64,000 nt of DNA from Myxococcales bacterium. GTDB lineage: Bacteria > Myxococcota_A > Polyangia > Palsa-1104 > JAEUJZ01. Positions 8,816 through 16,560 of this stretch are shown here, one piece after another. Position 1 is the stretch's first letter; every line of letters starts with the position of its first letter. Made by a program: the position numbers and the translations under genes. Below the pieces are notes generated by a model. It worked only from the letters and a program-made list of their open reading frames with translations. It was not told where the DNA came from and made no database searches. Where the stretch lies: contig JAEUKB010000036.1 in NCBI GenBank assembly GCA_016794365.1, forward strand, positions 62,001-126,000, in the 5' to 3' direction.

Positions 8816-9655
8816 TCAGCCGATGCGTGACGCGACCCATTTTTGAAAGCGCGGCACCGATCCAGGCCCTGGGCCGGGCTTGACGTACAGCGCGTCCGGC
8901 TTGTGGGCAAACGACAGCGTCTCGCCATCTTCGGGGACAAAGACCTTGCTGCTGAGCCCTTCGGCAACCAGCCGCTCGCGCAGCGCGTGACGGGTGGTCG
9001 GGCAGTGGTCGAGCGCTTCCAGGTGATTGAGCAGGACCGCATGCGGGGCCTTGCGAATCAGGGTCATCAGCTCATCCACAGAGAACAAGATGCTGGGACC
9101 GACACCAAAGCTCGCGGCCCCAGCGGGTGCAATGACCAGCTCGGGCCGCAGCCGCGCCAAGGCGTCCAGCACGCTGTCACACAGCACCGCGTCCGAGGTC
9201 AGGTAGACGCTCGGCTCACCGGGATAGGACAGGTAAAAGCCCGCCACCGGGCCCATCAGCCAGCCGACGAGTCCCGGTCCGTGACGCGACGGAATGTGCT
9301 CGACCGAAAGACCGAGTACGCCGGAGCGTAGCTCGCTGGCGGAGAGCCCCTTTTGTTGCAGGCTCGGGACATCGGCGGGGCTGGCCCACACCGGCAGCTT
9401 GCGCTCTTTGATCCAGGCGAGGCCGGGGGCGTCCAGGTGGTCTGGGTGCTCATGGGTGATGAGCACGCCCGTCACCTTGTCGAGCAGCGCAGTCGTACCT
9501 TCCGGTAGTGGCACAAGGGGATTGTTCCGCCGTCCGCCGCCAAACAGCTTAAAGCCTGGCATCGCGCCCGGCGGGGACAGCATGGGATCAACCAGCAAGT
9601 GGTGGGGACCGATGGAAAGAATCAGGGTGGCGCTGCGGATGTGATGGACCTGCAT
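8816..9655 (-). CDS. MBL-fold metal-dependent hydrolase
   Basis: A 279-residue cytoplasmic protein of the metallo-beta-lactamase fold, close to the UlaG/YycJ-like soluble hydrolases. The metal-binding motif THEHPDHLD is present. Further metal ligands are likely at the TSDAV segment and the late histidine in LLNHLEALDH. The ATG at 9655 follows GGAGT at good spacing. It is divergent from a LysR regulator with 111 bases between them, the classic arrangement of a LysR protein with its target. A 10-base inverted repeat lies in that gap. The substrate is unknown; lactonase, phosphodiesterase or other hydrolase activity is equally possible. Confidence 0.8.
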   Translation of the reverse strand: MQVHHIRSATLILSIGPHHLLVDPMLSPPGAMPGFKLFGGGRRNNPLVPLPEGTTALLDKVTGVLITHEHPDHLDAPGLAWIKERKLPVWASPADVPSLQQKGLSASELRSGVLGLSVEHIPSRHGPGLVGWLMGPVAGFYLSYPGEPSVYLTSDAVLCDSVLDALARLRPELVIAPAGAASFGVGPSILFSVDELMTLIRKAPHAVLLNHLEALDHCPTTRHALRERLVAEGLSSKVFVPEDGETLSFAHKPDALYVKPGPGPGSVPRFQKWVASRIG

Positions 9656-9704
9656 GAACGACTCCTGCCTGTCTGGGGTGGCTGATCCCTGAATAACGGC
9701 AGCG

Positions 9705-9749
9705 AAAACGGATGACAACGCGCAACGCTGCACAGCTGGCATCCGTTTT
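9705..9749. promoter_or_regulatory. Inverted repeat in the MBL/LysR divergent promoter
   Basis: Perfect 10-base arms AAAACGGATG (9705-9714) and CATCCGTTTT (9740-9749) are separated by 25 bases. They sit between the divergent MBL hydrolase and LysR genes, where a LysR protein would normally bind to control its target and itself. The right arm ends only 17 bases before the LysR start, which suits autorepression. Confidence 0.45.
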
Positions 9750-9766
9750 TGCATGATGATCTGGCC

Positions 9767-10633
9767 ATGCAGTGGGACTTGCTTCGGACGTTTGAATCGG
9801 TGGCACGCCTGGGTAGCCTGACGGCTGCGGCCCGCGCCTTGGAAGTCAGCCAGTCCACGGTCAGTCGGCAGCTTGGCAAGCTGGAAGAGCTGGCGGGATC
9901 GCCGCTTTTGCTGCGCCAGACCCCGGTGCGCCTGACCGACAAGGGCGAAGCGCTGCTCCGGGCGGTACGCCCAATGGTCGATGCGGCGCTGGGGGTGACA
10001 TCCGCCCTAGAGGATGCCCCGCAGCTTCATGGGGACGTGACGCTGACGACCGTGGGCGAGCTGCTGCGCTGGGTGCTGGCCCCAGAGCTGCCGTCGTTCT
10101 ATGCGGCCTATCCGGGCCTGCGGCTGCGCATCTTGGCCGACAACCGAACCAGCAGCCTGGCTGCCGGGGAAGCGGACCTGGCGCTGCGGATGTTCCGACC
10201 CGAGCGCGGCGAGCTGATTGGGCAAAAGCTCCACAGTGAGTCGTTCGGGCTCTATGTCGCGCCGGAGCTGCCGCTGCATCCGGCGGTGCCTTGGCTGGGT
10301 CTGTGCGGTACGCTCGGGCAGATTCCCGAGCAGCGCTATGCGCAGAGAGCCTTTGCGCCACGTCCGGCCCGGCTGCTGCTGGAAGACATCGAGTCGCTGG
10401 CCCTGGCGGTCACGCAAGGTCTGGGGGTCGCGGTGCTACCGCAAGGACTGGCCGGGCGGATGGCGGGCCTGGTTGAGGTGCTGCCCAGCCAAGTCGGAGC
10501 CGCGCACATGGGGCCGATCCCCAGCCGAGACTTCTGGCTGGTGGTGCATCACAGCAAGCAGCGGCTGCCGAAAGTGCGCGCCGTGATGGAGTGGCTGCGA
10601 AGCATCCGCAGCCTGAGCACGCTCGGAGACTAG
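9767..10633 (+). CDS. LysR-family transcriptional regulator
   Basis: A 288-residue regulator. The ATG at 9767 gives the standard LysR beginning (MQWDLLRTFESVARLGSLTA). The helix-turn-helix follows in residues 16-40 (TAAARALEVSQSTVSRQLGKLEE). The C-terminal two thirds form the periplasmic-binding-like effector domain, with GEADLALRMFRPE at the usual hinge. A TTG 18 bases upstream could be an alternative start. It probably controls the divergent MBL hydrolase gene and itself through the inverted repeat between them. The ethanolamine ammonia-lyase fusion gene begins 103 bases downstream in the same direction, so it is also a possible target. The inducer is unknown. Confidence 0.9.
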   Translation: MQWDLLRTFESVARLGSLTAAARALEVSQSTVSRQLGKLEELAGSPLLLRQTPVRLTDKGEALLRAVRPMVDAALGVTSALEDAPQLHGDVTLTTVGELLRWVLAPELPSFYAAYPGLRLRILADNRTSSLAAGEADLALRMFRPERGELIGQKLHSESFGLYVAPELPLHPAVPWLGLCGTLGQIPEQRYAQRAFAPRPARLLLEDIESLALAVTQGLGVAVLPQGLAGRMAGLVEVLPSQVGAAHMGPIPSRDFWLVVHHSKQRLPKVRAVMEWLRSIRSLSTLGD

Positions 10634-10692
10634 GCGAAGGGTCAGCCGGGTAACCAAACACTTTGCAGGAAAAAGCATTGGGGGATCGTTCA

Positions 10693-10715
10693 ATGTTGGG
10701 ATAATTGCCCAACAT
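10693..10715. promoter_or_regulatory. Operator-like palindrome upstream of the eutBC fusion
   Basis: Perfect arms ATGTTGGG (10693-10700) and CCCAACAT (10708-10715) flank ATAATTG. The element ends 21 bases before the ATG at 10736 and about 10 bases before its AAGGAG. The AT-rich centre resembles a -10 box, so a repressor binding here would cover the promoter. An mRNA hairpin close to the ribosome site is the alternative. Confidence 0.5.
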
Positions 10716-10735
10716 CTGACCGCAAGGAGTCTCCG

Positions 10736-13060
10736 ATGAAGAGCGCGTCTTGGTTCAGTCTTCGCCGCCGTTCGTTCCTGGCTGCCATGCTAGGTGGTGC
10801 CGCAGCGGCCACCCTCCCCGCCTGTAGCAAGTCCGAAAACCCGCCTCCCGGTGTGCTGATCCCCAGCGTAAACCCGGAAGAAGATGTCTTTGGGTACATG
10901 GCCCGGACGGTGGGACGCTTCGATGAGACGCTGTATCGGCAGATCCTCGGAGCGGCCAACGAGTACAAAGAGGGCGACGAAGCGATTGGAGTGGCGGCAG
11001 CGGATGAGAACTCGCGACGCAATGCGCGACACCTGCTGGCCAACACCAAGATCGGCGACCTGACCGCCCGCCCGCTGCTGGCCGATCAGCAAGGCACCCT
11101 GATCAGCCAGACCACCGACCCTGTCGCCCAGCGAATCAGCGCGGGCTGGACGCTGGGATTTCTAAAGGCGTACCTGCTGGGCGCGCAAGAGGACTACATC
11201 CGCCAGGTGATGGTCGGCCTGCACAGCGATGTGATCGGCTGCCTGGTCAAGCTGCTCAGCAATGCAGAGCTGATTGCGCTGTCGCAGCGGATCTGGAACC
11301 CACTGCCCGGCAGCAAGGTCGGCAGTCGCGGCTACCTGGGCGCACGGATTCAGCCCAACTCGCCCACCGACAACACAGACGACATCAAGTGGCAGGTGTT
11401 TGACGGGTTCTCGTATGCAGTCGGCGATGTGGTGCTGGGCTGTAACCCGGTGTCATCCGAGGTGGAGTCGGTCGCCAGCATCGAGCGCATGCTCTATGAC
11501 CTGCTGGAGACGTTTGGGCTGCTTGATGTGCTGCCGCACTGCGTCCTTGCGCACATCGACGTGCAAGCAGAGGTCGAGCGCAACTACCCCGATCGCACCG
11601 GCATCTGGTTCCAGAGCATCGCGGGCACGGACGGCGCCAATGGCACCTTCGATGTCTCGGTGGACAAGATGCTGAAGTACGCAGCCGAGCGCACCGGCAA
11701 GTGGGGCCTGTACTTTGAGACCGGCCAGGGCGCGGACTTCACCAACGGCCAGGACTTCGGCGTCGATATGGTGCTCCTAGAGTCGCGCAAGTATGGCTTT
11801 GCCCGTGCGCTCAGCCAGCGCGTCGCCGATGCGCAGCGCAAAGCCGGAAAGCCGGTGGCCCCGTGGGTTCACGTCAACGATGTCGCGGGCTTTATCGGAC
11901 CGGAGGTGTTCCGCTTCCGCGATCAGCTCGTCCGCTGCTGCCTGGAAGACATCGTGATGGGCAAGCTGCACGGGCTGACGATTGGGCTGGATGTCTGCTC
12001 GACGCTGCACATGGACGTATCGCTGGATGACCTGGACTACTGTCTGGACCAGATCATGCCCGCGAACCCGGCGTACCTGATGGGGCTGCCGACCAAGAAT
12101 GACCCAATGCTGGGCTATCTGACGACGGCATTTCAGGACCATGTTCGCATCCGGGACAAGTTCGGGCTCAAGGTCGATGACCGGATGTGGACGTTCTTTC
12201 AGCAGCTCGGGGTGATCGATGGCAGCGGCAAGCCGACCGACAAGTTCGGCGACCCGCGCTGGGTGTACTTGCAGTACCTGCGCCGCAAGGGCGACAAGCG
12301 CACCGAGGCGGTGATCTACGCCGAAGCGGACCAGAAGATGAAAGAGGTGCGGGAGCGCGGGGTGTGGCTGGCCCAGGGCTACGGCAAAGCGCCCTGGAAC
12401 CTGGAAGCGAAGCTGGATGCCGAGATTCGCGCGCTGTACGAAGACTCTCGCAAGGCCATCTGGACGGAGTTTGGCGAAGGCTTTGTGGCTTCGGTCCCGA
12501 TGGTCGAGCCGCTGCGGACCCGGTCGGCAGACCGCAAGGACTACGTGTGGCATCCGGTGAGCGGGGAGACGCTGGACGAAGGCTCGATGAGCGCGGTCAG
12601 CGCGATGCGGATGCGGCACGGGGAAAAGTACAACGTGCAGATCGTGATCTCGGACGGCCTGTGCTCACCAGCGCTGTCGGACATGAACCACCTTCAGCCG
12701 TATCTGGAGTCGCTGCGCAGCGAGCTAACGAGCCAGGGCTACAAGGTGTCGCCCGACAACGCGCTCATCCGCAGCGGGCGGGTGCGGGCTGGCTATCACC
12801 TGGGTGAGCTGCTCTATGCGGGTCGGAGCAATCCGGCGGCTACGCTCGGCATCATTCACCTCATCGGGGAGCGTCCGGGATCGGGGCATCACACGTTTTC
12901 GGCCTACATCACCGCCCCGGCAGCGAGCGTCTGGTCGAAGCCCGGCACGGTCGATCACAACATCACGCGGGTGATCTCGGGCATTGCCGATACGGCGTAC
13001 GATCCGCGCGGGGCAGGCATCGAGACGGTGAAGATCCTCAAGAACATTGCCCCGCCATAA
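10736..13060 (+). CDS. eutBC: EutB-EutC fusion: ethanolamine ammonia-lyase with a Tat/lipoprotein signal
   Basis: One 774-residue chain with both subunits of adenosylcobalamin-dependent ethanolamine ammonia-lyase, which makes acetaldehyde and ammonia. EutB spans about residues 60-510. The E. coli active-site residues appear conserved: Gln206 (ARIQPN), Asn237 (CNPV), Glu328 (YFETGQG), Phe386 (GFIGPE) and Asp419 (GLDVC). The EutC core is about 630-774 (VISDGL, GERPGSGHHTF, DHNITRV). The usual EutC N-terminal helices are replaced by a linker of about 110 residues. The start follows AAGGAG and gives a signal with twin arginines (RRRSFL), a hydrophobic stretch and a lipobox ending at Cys30 (TLPAC). 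Export of a cobalamin enzyme is surprising: either it is folded and carried by Tat, or the leader is not functional. No other eut or microcompartment gene is nearby. Confidence 0.92.
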   Translation: MKSASWFSLRRRSFLAAMLGGAAAATLPACSKSENPPPGVLIPSVNPEEDVFGYMARTVGRFDETLYRQILGAANEYKEGDEAIGVAAADENSRRNARHLLANTKIGDLTARPLLADQQGTLISQTTDPVAQRISAGWTLGFLKAYLLGAQEDYIRQVMVGLHSDVIGCLVKLLSNAELIALSQRIWNPLPGSKVGSRGYLGARIQPNSPTDNTDDIKWQVFDGFSYAVGDVVLGCNPVSSEVESVASIERMLYDLLETFGLLDVLPHCVLAHIDVQAEVERNYPDRTGIWFQSIAGTDGANGTFDVSVDKMLKYAAERTGKWGLYFETGQGADFTNGQDFGVDMVLLESRKYGFARALSQRVADAQRKAGKPVAPWVHVNDVAGFIGPEVFRFRDQLVRCCLEDIVMGKLHGLTIGLDVCSTLHMDVSLDDLDYCLDQIMPANPAYLMGLPTKNDPMLGYLTTAFQDHVRIRDKFGLKVDDRMWTFFQQLGVIDGSGKPTDKFGDPRWVYLQYLRRKGDKRTEAVIYAEADQKMKEVRERGVWLAQGYGKAPWNLEAKLDAEIRALYEDSRKAIWTEFGEGFVASVPMVEPLRTRSADRKDYVWHPVSGETLDEGSMSAVSAMRMRHGEKYNVQIVISDGLCSPALSDMNHLQPYLESLRSELTSQGYKVSPDNALIRSGRVRAGYHLGELLYAGRSNPAATLGIIHLIGERPGSGHHTFSAYITAPAASVWSKPGTVDHNITRVISGIADTAYDPRGAGIETVKILKNIAPP

Positions 13061-13082
13061 GCCGCGCTCACGCGATGGTCGG

Positions 13083-13973
13083 TCAGTCGTTACACAGCGC
13101 CTGGCCGCCGTCCCAGCGTCCGGTGGAGGTATCGGGCACAAACTCCCACTCATATGAGCCGTCGCGCAGCGCAAAGCGAATCACGCCAAAGGTGTTTTCG
13201 ATGCGGACTTCACTGTTTGGCTGCGGCGCGGCGAAGGCGTAGGGGCTGGCTCCGCCCGTGCCGACTACGAACGAACGGATGCCGTGACGGGGGTCAGGGG
13301 CTGCGTCGAACGCTTGGGGAGCAAAGCGCTCATAGCCGTGATCGTGACCGGACAGCACGATGTCGGCCCCAAACTCCGCAAGGGTGCGAAAGAGATCTGC
13401 CATCTTGGGGTCGTTGCCATGGACCGAGGAGCTGGAGAACAGCGGATGGTGCCAGTAGGCCAAGGTGCAGCGCATATCGCGGTGGCTGGTGAGGTCCGCG
13501 CGCAGCCACTTTTCTTGATCGGAGCCGAACACGGCGTCGATGTTGCTGTTGAGCGAGATGATGTGCCAGCTTCCCAGGTCGTAGGAGTAGTAGCCGCGCC
13601 GATCGGGACCGGCGCGATCTCCGAAGTAGGTGAAGTACCCATCGGCACCTGGGGTCTGGTATTCGTGATTGCCAGGGGTCGGATGGGTGCGGTCACGGAA
13701 CGCGCCCCAGGTGGGGCCATAACAGTCGCGGTATTCCTCGATGGCACCGTTATTGTAGGCATTGTCCCCGAGCGTGAAGACTGCGGCAGAAGGGGTTCGC
13801 GCCACCAAGGCTGCCGTCCGCGCCGCCGTGCTGTCCGCAGCCGAAAGCCCACCGCAGATGGCGATATCGCCTGCCCCGACCAGCGTAACGGTGGATAGCG
13901 ACCCGCCACTGCTGGCTTGCGAGCAGCCAACGAGCCCACACAGGAAGAGAAGAGCGAAGGAACGTGTAGACAT
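13083..13973 (-). CDS. Lipoprotein metallophosphoesterase
   Basis: A 296-residue calcineurin-like phosphoesterase anchored to the membrane. The ATG at 13973 follows GGGAGG and opens a lipoprotein signal (LLFLCGLVGC). The two-metal motifs appear in order: GAGDIA, GDNAYNNG, PGNHEYQ, YWHHPLF and GHDHGYER. This is the pattern of purple acid phosphatase-like or phospholipase D/PhoD-like extracytoplasmic enzymes. The spacing and the GDNAY box favour the group of secreted acid phosphatases. It is convergent with eutBC (22 bases between stops). It lies 64 bases downstream of the Gly/His-rich gene in the same direction and may be read with it. Confidence 0.88.
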   Translation of the reverse strand: MSTRSFALLFLCGLVGCSQASSGGSLSTVTLVGAGDIAICGGLSAADSTAARTAALVARTPSAAVFTLGDNAYNNGAIEEYRDCYGPTWGAFRDRTHPTPGNHEYQTPGADGYFTYFGDRAGPDRRGYYSYDLGSWHIISLNSNIDAVFGSDQEKWLRADLTSHRDMRCTLAYWHHPLFSSSSVHGNDPKMADLFRTLAEFGADIVLSGHDHGYERFAPQAFDAAPDPRHGIRSFVVGTGGASPYAFAAPQPNSEVRIENTFGVIRFALRDGSYEWEFVPDTSTGRWDGGQALCND

Positions 13974-14037
13974 AAGCAGCCTCCCTAGGAGCGAAGAGGA
14001 AGGAGACTGCTCGGCGCTGCGGAGCCGAAGTACAGGA

Positions 14038-15450
14038 TTACCAGCCGCTAAACAGCTTCTTGGCCCCCGAGGCCAGGTTGCCAATCGCCTTCCCTGCGCC
14101 GCTAGCCATGTTACCAACGGTCTTGGCTGCGCCCTTGGCAAACTGACCGACCGGGCTGTCACCGACAGCTTTGACGGCGCTGCCGATGGCTCCACCGGCT
14201 GACGAGACTGCGCTCGTGGCAAACTCACCGATCTTTTTGGCACCGCCATCCTTGAGCCAGTGCGCCGCGCCCGAGACAAGATCGCCGCCGAGGCCGATGA
14301 GTCCTGCGCCCGGAATCGGCAGACCGCCCGCGATGTTGGTCAGGGTGTGAAAGCCTTCGATCACCGCCCCGCCGATGTCGCCTTTTTTGAAGGACTGGTA
14401 GGCCGACTTGCCGCTCTGGAAGGCCGACAGCGCTGCGGTGGCCATGTTGAGGCCGGGCAGGATCTTGCCAGCGTACTTGCCAACGATCTTGGACCCACCT
14501 TCGACGGCTTCCTTTTCGAGCAGGTTGCCAAGTGGCCCCGACAGAAGCTTTTCGCCACCCTTTTCGAGGAAGCCATGCAGGGGCTTTAGGACCGAGCCCG
14601 CCTTTTCGGCGATCATCGACTCCTTGAGCATGCCGCCCGATAGCTTTTCGATCATGCCCGCGCCGGGCACGCCTTCGGTGATGACCTTGCCGATGGTGTT
14701 GGTGATGTTCGAGAACTTCTCAGGCAGCGAGATCAAGCTCTTGAGGCCCCCAACGCCGGTCTTGGCCATGCCGACGGCCTTGTCTACGCCGTCTTTTTCT
14801 TCCTCTTTGCCGTGGCCGCCTTCGCCGTCTTTGCCGTCCTTGCCGTCTTTGTCCTTGTCGCCGCCGAACAGCTCCTTCATCGCCTTGAGGCCGCCTTCGC
14901 CGACCTTTTCAAAGTCCTTGAAGGAAGTCTTGCCGTGCATCAGATCCCAAGCGCCTTTGGCACCGCCAAACAGGTCTTTGCCGATGCCGAATGCCTTGGC
15001 GAGGGGAGAGATGCCCTTGCCCAGCTCTTTGCCGCCCGCCAGGAGATGGGACAGCATGCCTTTTTCGCCACCGATGAAGGACTGCGCGCCGTGCATCAGG
15101 CCGCCACCGATGTGGCCCATGCCGTCCATCAGGCCGTGACCGATGCTCGAGCCCGCGTGCGCAAGGCCATTCATTGCACCGCCCGCGAGATCGCCAGCCG
15201 CCGCGCCCAAGTGACCATGGCTGGCGTCTTCCCACGCATCGTGCGCGCCGTCCGCCACGTCGTGGGCGGCATCCATCACGCCGTGTCCAACCCCGCCGAC
15301 CATATCGCCAACGCCATGGCCGACTCCGCCCATGACATCGCCCGCACCATGAATGAGCCCGCCGAAGTGACTACCTGCGGCCTGTCCCAGCTCACCCATG
15401 CCCCCCATCAGATGTCCGGGGGCGTCCGCTAGAGAAGAGAAGAACGACAT
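14038..15450 (-). CDS. Gly/His/Ala-rich protein of unknown function
   Basis: A 470-residue protein of unusual composition. Residues 1-135 are rich in Gly, His, Ala, Met and Asp, with an 11-residue near-repeat (GDVMGGVGHGV, GDMVGGVGHGV). A highly charged segment follows near residues 195-225 (GDKDKDGKDGKDGEGG, then EEEKDG). The last 240 residues are amphipathic and glycine-rich, with many G-x3-G spacings, and end in SGAKKLFSGW. There is no signal peptide, yet the C-terminal half has several membrane-prone segments. That mix is seen in some bacteriocin-like, pore-forming or injected proteins, but no family is recognised. The start at 15450 follows GCAGGGG. Codon use is normal, so it is a real gene. 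Confidence 0.65.
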   Translation of the reverse strand: MSFFSSLADAPGHLMGGMGELGQAAGSHFGGLIHGAGDVMGGVGHGVGDMVGGVGHGVMDAAHDVADGAHDAWEDASHGHLGAAAGDLAGGAMNGLAHAGSSIGHGLMDGMGHIGGGLMHGAQSFIGGEKGMLSHLLAGGKELGKGISPLAKAFGIGKDLFGGAKGAWDLMHGKTSFKDFEKVGEGGLKAMKELFGGDKDKDGKDGKDGEGGHGKEEEKDGVDKAVGMAKTGVGGLKSLISLPEKFSNITNTIGKVITEGVPGAGMIEKLSGGMLKESMIAEKAGSVLKPLHGFLEKGGEKLLSGPLGNLLEKEAVEGGSKIVGKYAGKILPGLNMATAALSAFQSGKSAYQSFKKGDIGGAVIEGFHTLTNIAGGLPIPGAGLIGLGGDLVSGAAHWLKDGGAKKIGEFATSAVSSAGGAIGSAVKAVGDSPVGQFAKGAAKTVGNMASGAGKAIGNLASGAKKLFSGW

Positions 15451-15540
15451 GTAATAACCCCTGCCAACGATCGAACTACTTCGATTATCGGATAGGGGCG
15501 TTGCAAAGTTTCCTTCGCGACCGCTGCACAGCCGAACGGA

Positions 15541-15996
15541 TCAAGCCTGGGTAAGTCGCCGGTGGGCTTGGCTGGCAAAGTAGACCATGGCCCAGGCCGA
15601 CACACTGTCGAGCACAAAGACCGCCAAGAACGCACGGTAGCGCAGGGCCACAACGTAGACGATGAGGTAGGCGAGCGCGCTAAAGCCCTTTAAGAACACC
15701 AGTGGCAGCAGCACGAGGTAGTACTTGCGGACATCCCACAGGATGAGCCCGCACATAAAGGCCAGGGTCATGACGTTGCCCGCTGCCAGGACGCGCCAGA
15801 CCAGGCCCAGCTCGCTTGCGCGCAGTGGATACAGCCCATCGCCGAGCGCTTGGCCGACCTGCTGGAACTGATCGATCGCGAAGCCGGGCGCAAACAGGTA
15901 GGTCACAGCCGGAAACGCGAAGTTGAGGACCAGGACCAGATAGACCAGACGAAACGGCAGCCAGGGCGCGGGGGCCAAAGACGGTTGTGTGCTCAT
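15541..15996 (-). CDS. Small four-helix membrane protein
   Basis: A 151-residue inner membrane protein with four predicted helices: LVYLVLVLNFAFPAVTYLF, VLAAGNVMTLAFMCGLILW, LVLLPLVFLKGFSALAYLIV and the segment AFLAVFVLDSVSAWAMVYF. The overall shape recalls DoxX-like or small DUF membrane families, but no diagnostic motif is present. The ATG at 15996 is chosen because it precedes the first helix cleanly. The gene is transcribed toward the Gly/His-rich protein gene with 90 bases between. It faces the small lipoprotein gene at 16135 across a 138-base divergent region in which no clear promoter is seen. Confidence 0.6.
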   Translation of the reverse strand: MSTQPSLAPAPWLPFRLVYLVLVLNFAFPAVTYLFAPGFAIDQFQQVGQALGDGLYPLRASELGLVWRVLAAGNVMTLAFMCGLILWDVRKYYLVLLPLVFLKGFSALAYLIVYVVALRYRAFLAVFVLDSVSAWAMVYFASQAHRRLTQA

Positions 15997-16134
15997 GAAC
16001 AGGGGACATAGCGCGGGGCATGTACCGCTCGCAATCACCGCAAGATCATGCGGCACAGCTGCGCAGACCCACAGCGGACGGGGCCAGCAGCGCAAGTGAC
16101 CGTGGACACAGCGGAAATCGTGTTAAGAAGTCGC

Positions 16135-16518
16135 ATGCGAGCACACTGGGCAACGATCCTGTCGCTGGTTTTCGCAGGCTGCTCTTCGGTCAGCAGCCAT
16201 CCGCTCAAGCTCATGACACAGGTGGCGACGCCGTGTAATCCCGCCAAAGAGCCGGGCTGTCGTCCTGTGTATGTCTCCTGCGAGCAGCTAGACCTACGTG
16301 AGCTGACCTTGCGGGTGGGTGTATTCGATACGGAGAGCACCACGGTGGCGTGTCCACAGGCGCTGAGCGAAGGCCCGGTGACGGTCGAGCTAACCTATCG
16401 AACCGGCGAGCCTTTTTACATGATCGATACCTCGTTTGTGCGAGAGGGTTTGACGCAGAACGTCAGCGCGGGACCGTTTGCCGAAACGGACCCGGACTGG
16501 CGCATGCTGATTCGGTAG
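16135..16518 (+). CDS. Small lipoprotein
   Basis: A 127-residue lipoprotein. The ATG at 16135 gives a short signal ending in the lipobox VFAGC (Cys17 by this start). The mature chain has three or four further cysteines (TPCNPAKEPGC, SCEQL, ACPQAL), probably in disulfide bonds, and a beta-rich pattern (TVELTYRTGEPFYMIDTSFV). No family is recognised. It stands 42 bases before the kinase/substrate-binding fusion gene and on the same strand, so the two are probably co-transcribed. It could be an outer partner of that sensor. Confidence 0.6.
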   Translation: MRAHWATILSLVFAGCSSVSSHPLKLMTQVATPCNPAKEPGCRPVYVSCEQLDLRELTLRVGVFDTESTTVACPQALSEGPVTVELTYRTGEPFYMIDTSFVREGLTQNVSAGPFAETDPDWRMLIR

Positions 16519-16560
16519 AGCGCTCTTGATAATGCGCGCAAAGTCTCAGATCATGTTGCG

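Noticed and set aside
8006..8883. Several overlapping plus-strand open frames rich in 'PGSAPFANWSPGTLPWVG' type sequence
   Set aside because: They are produced by the 43-bp tandem repeat read in all three frames and have no start signals; the repeat is not coding.
10736..13060. Frameshift or assembly error joining two separate eut genes
   Set aside because: The frame is continuous, with a long coding linker with normal codon use; no internal start or stop signal separates the two parts.
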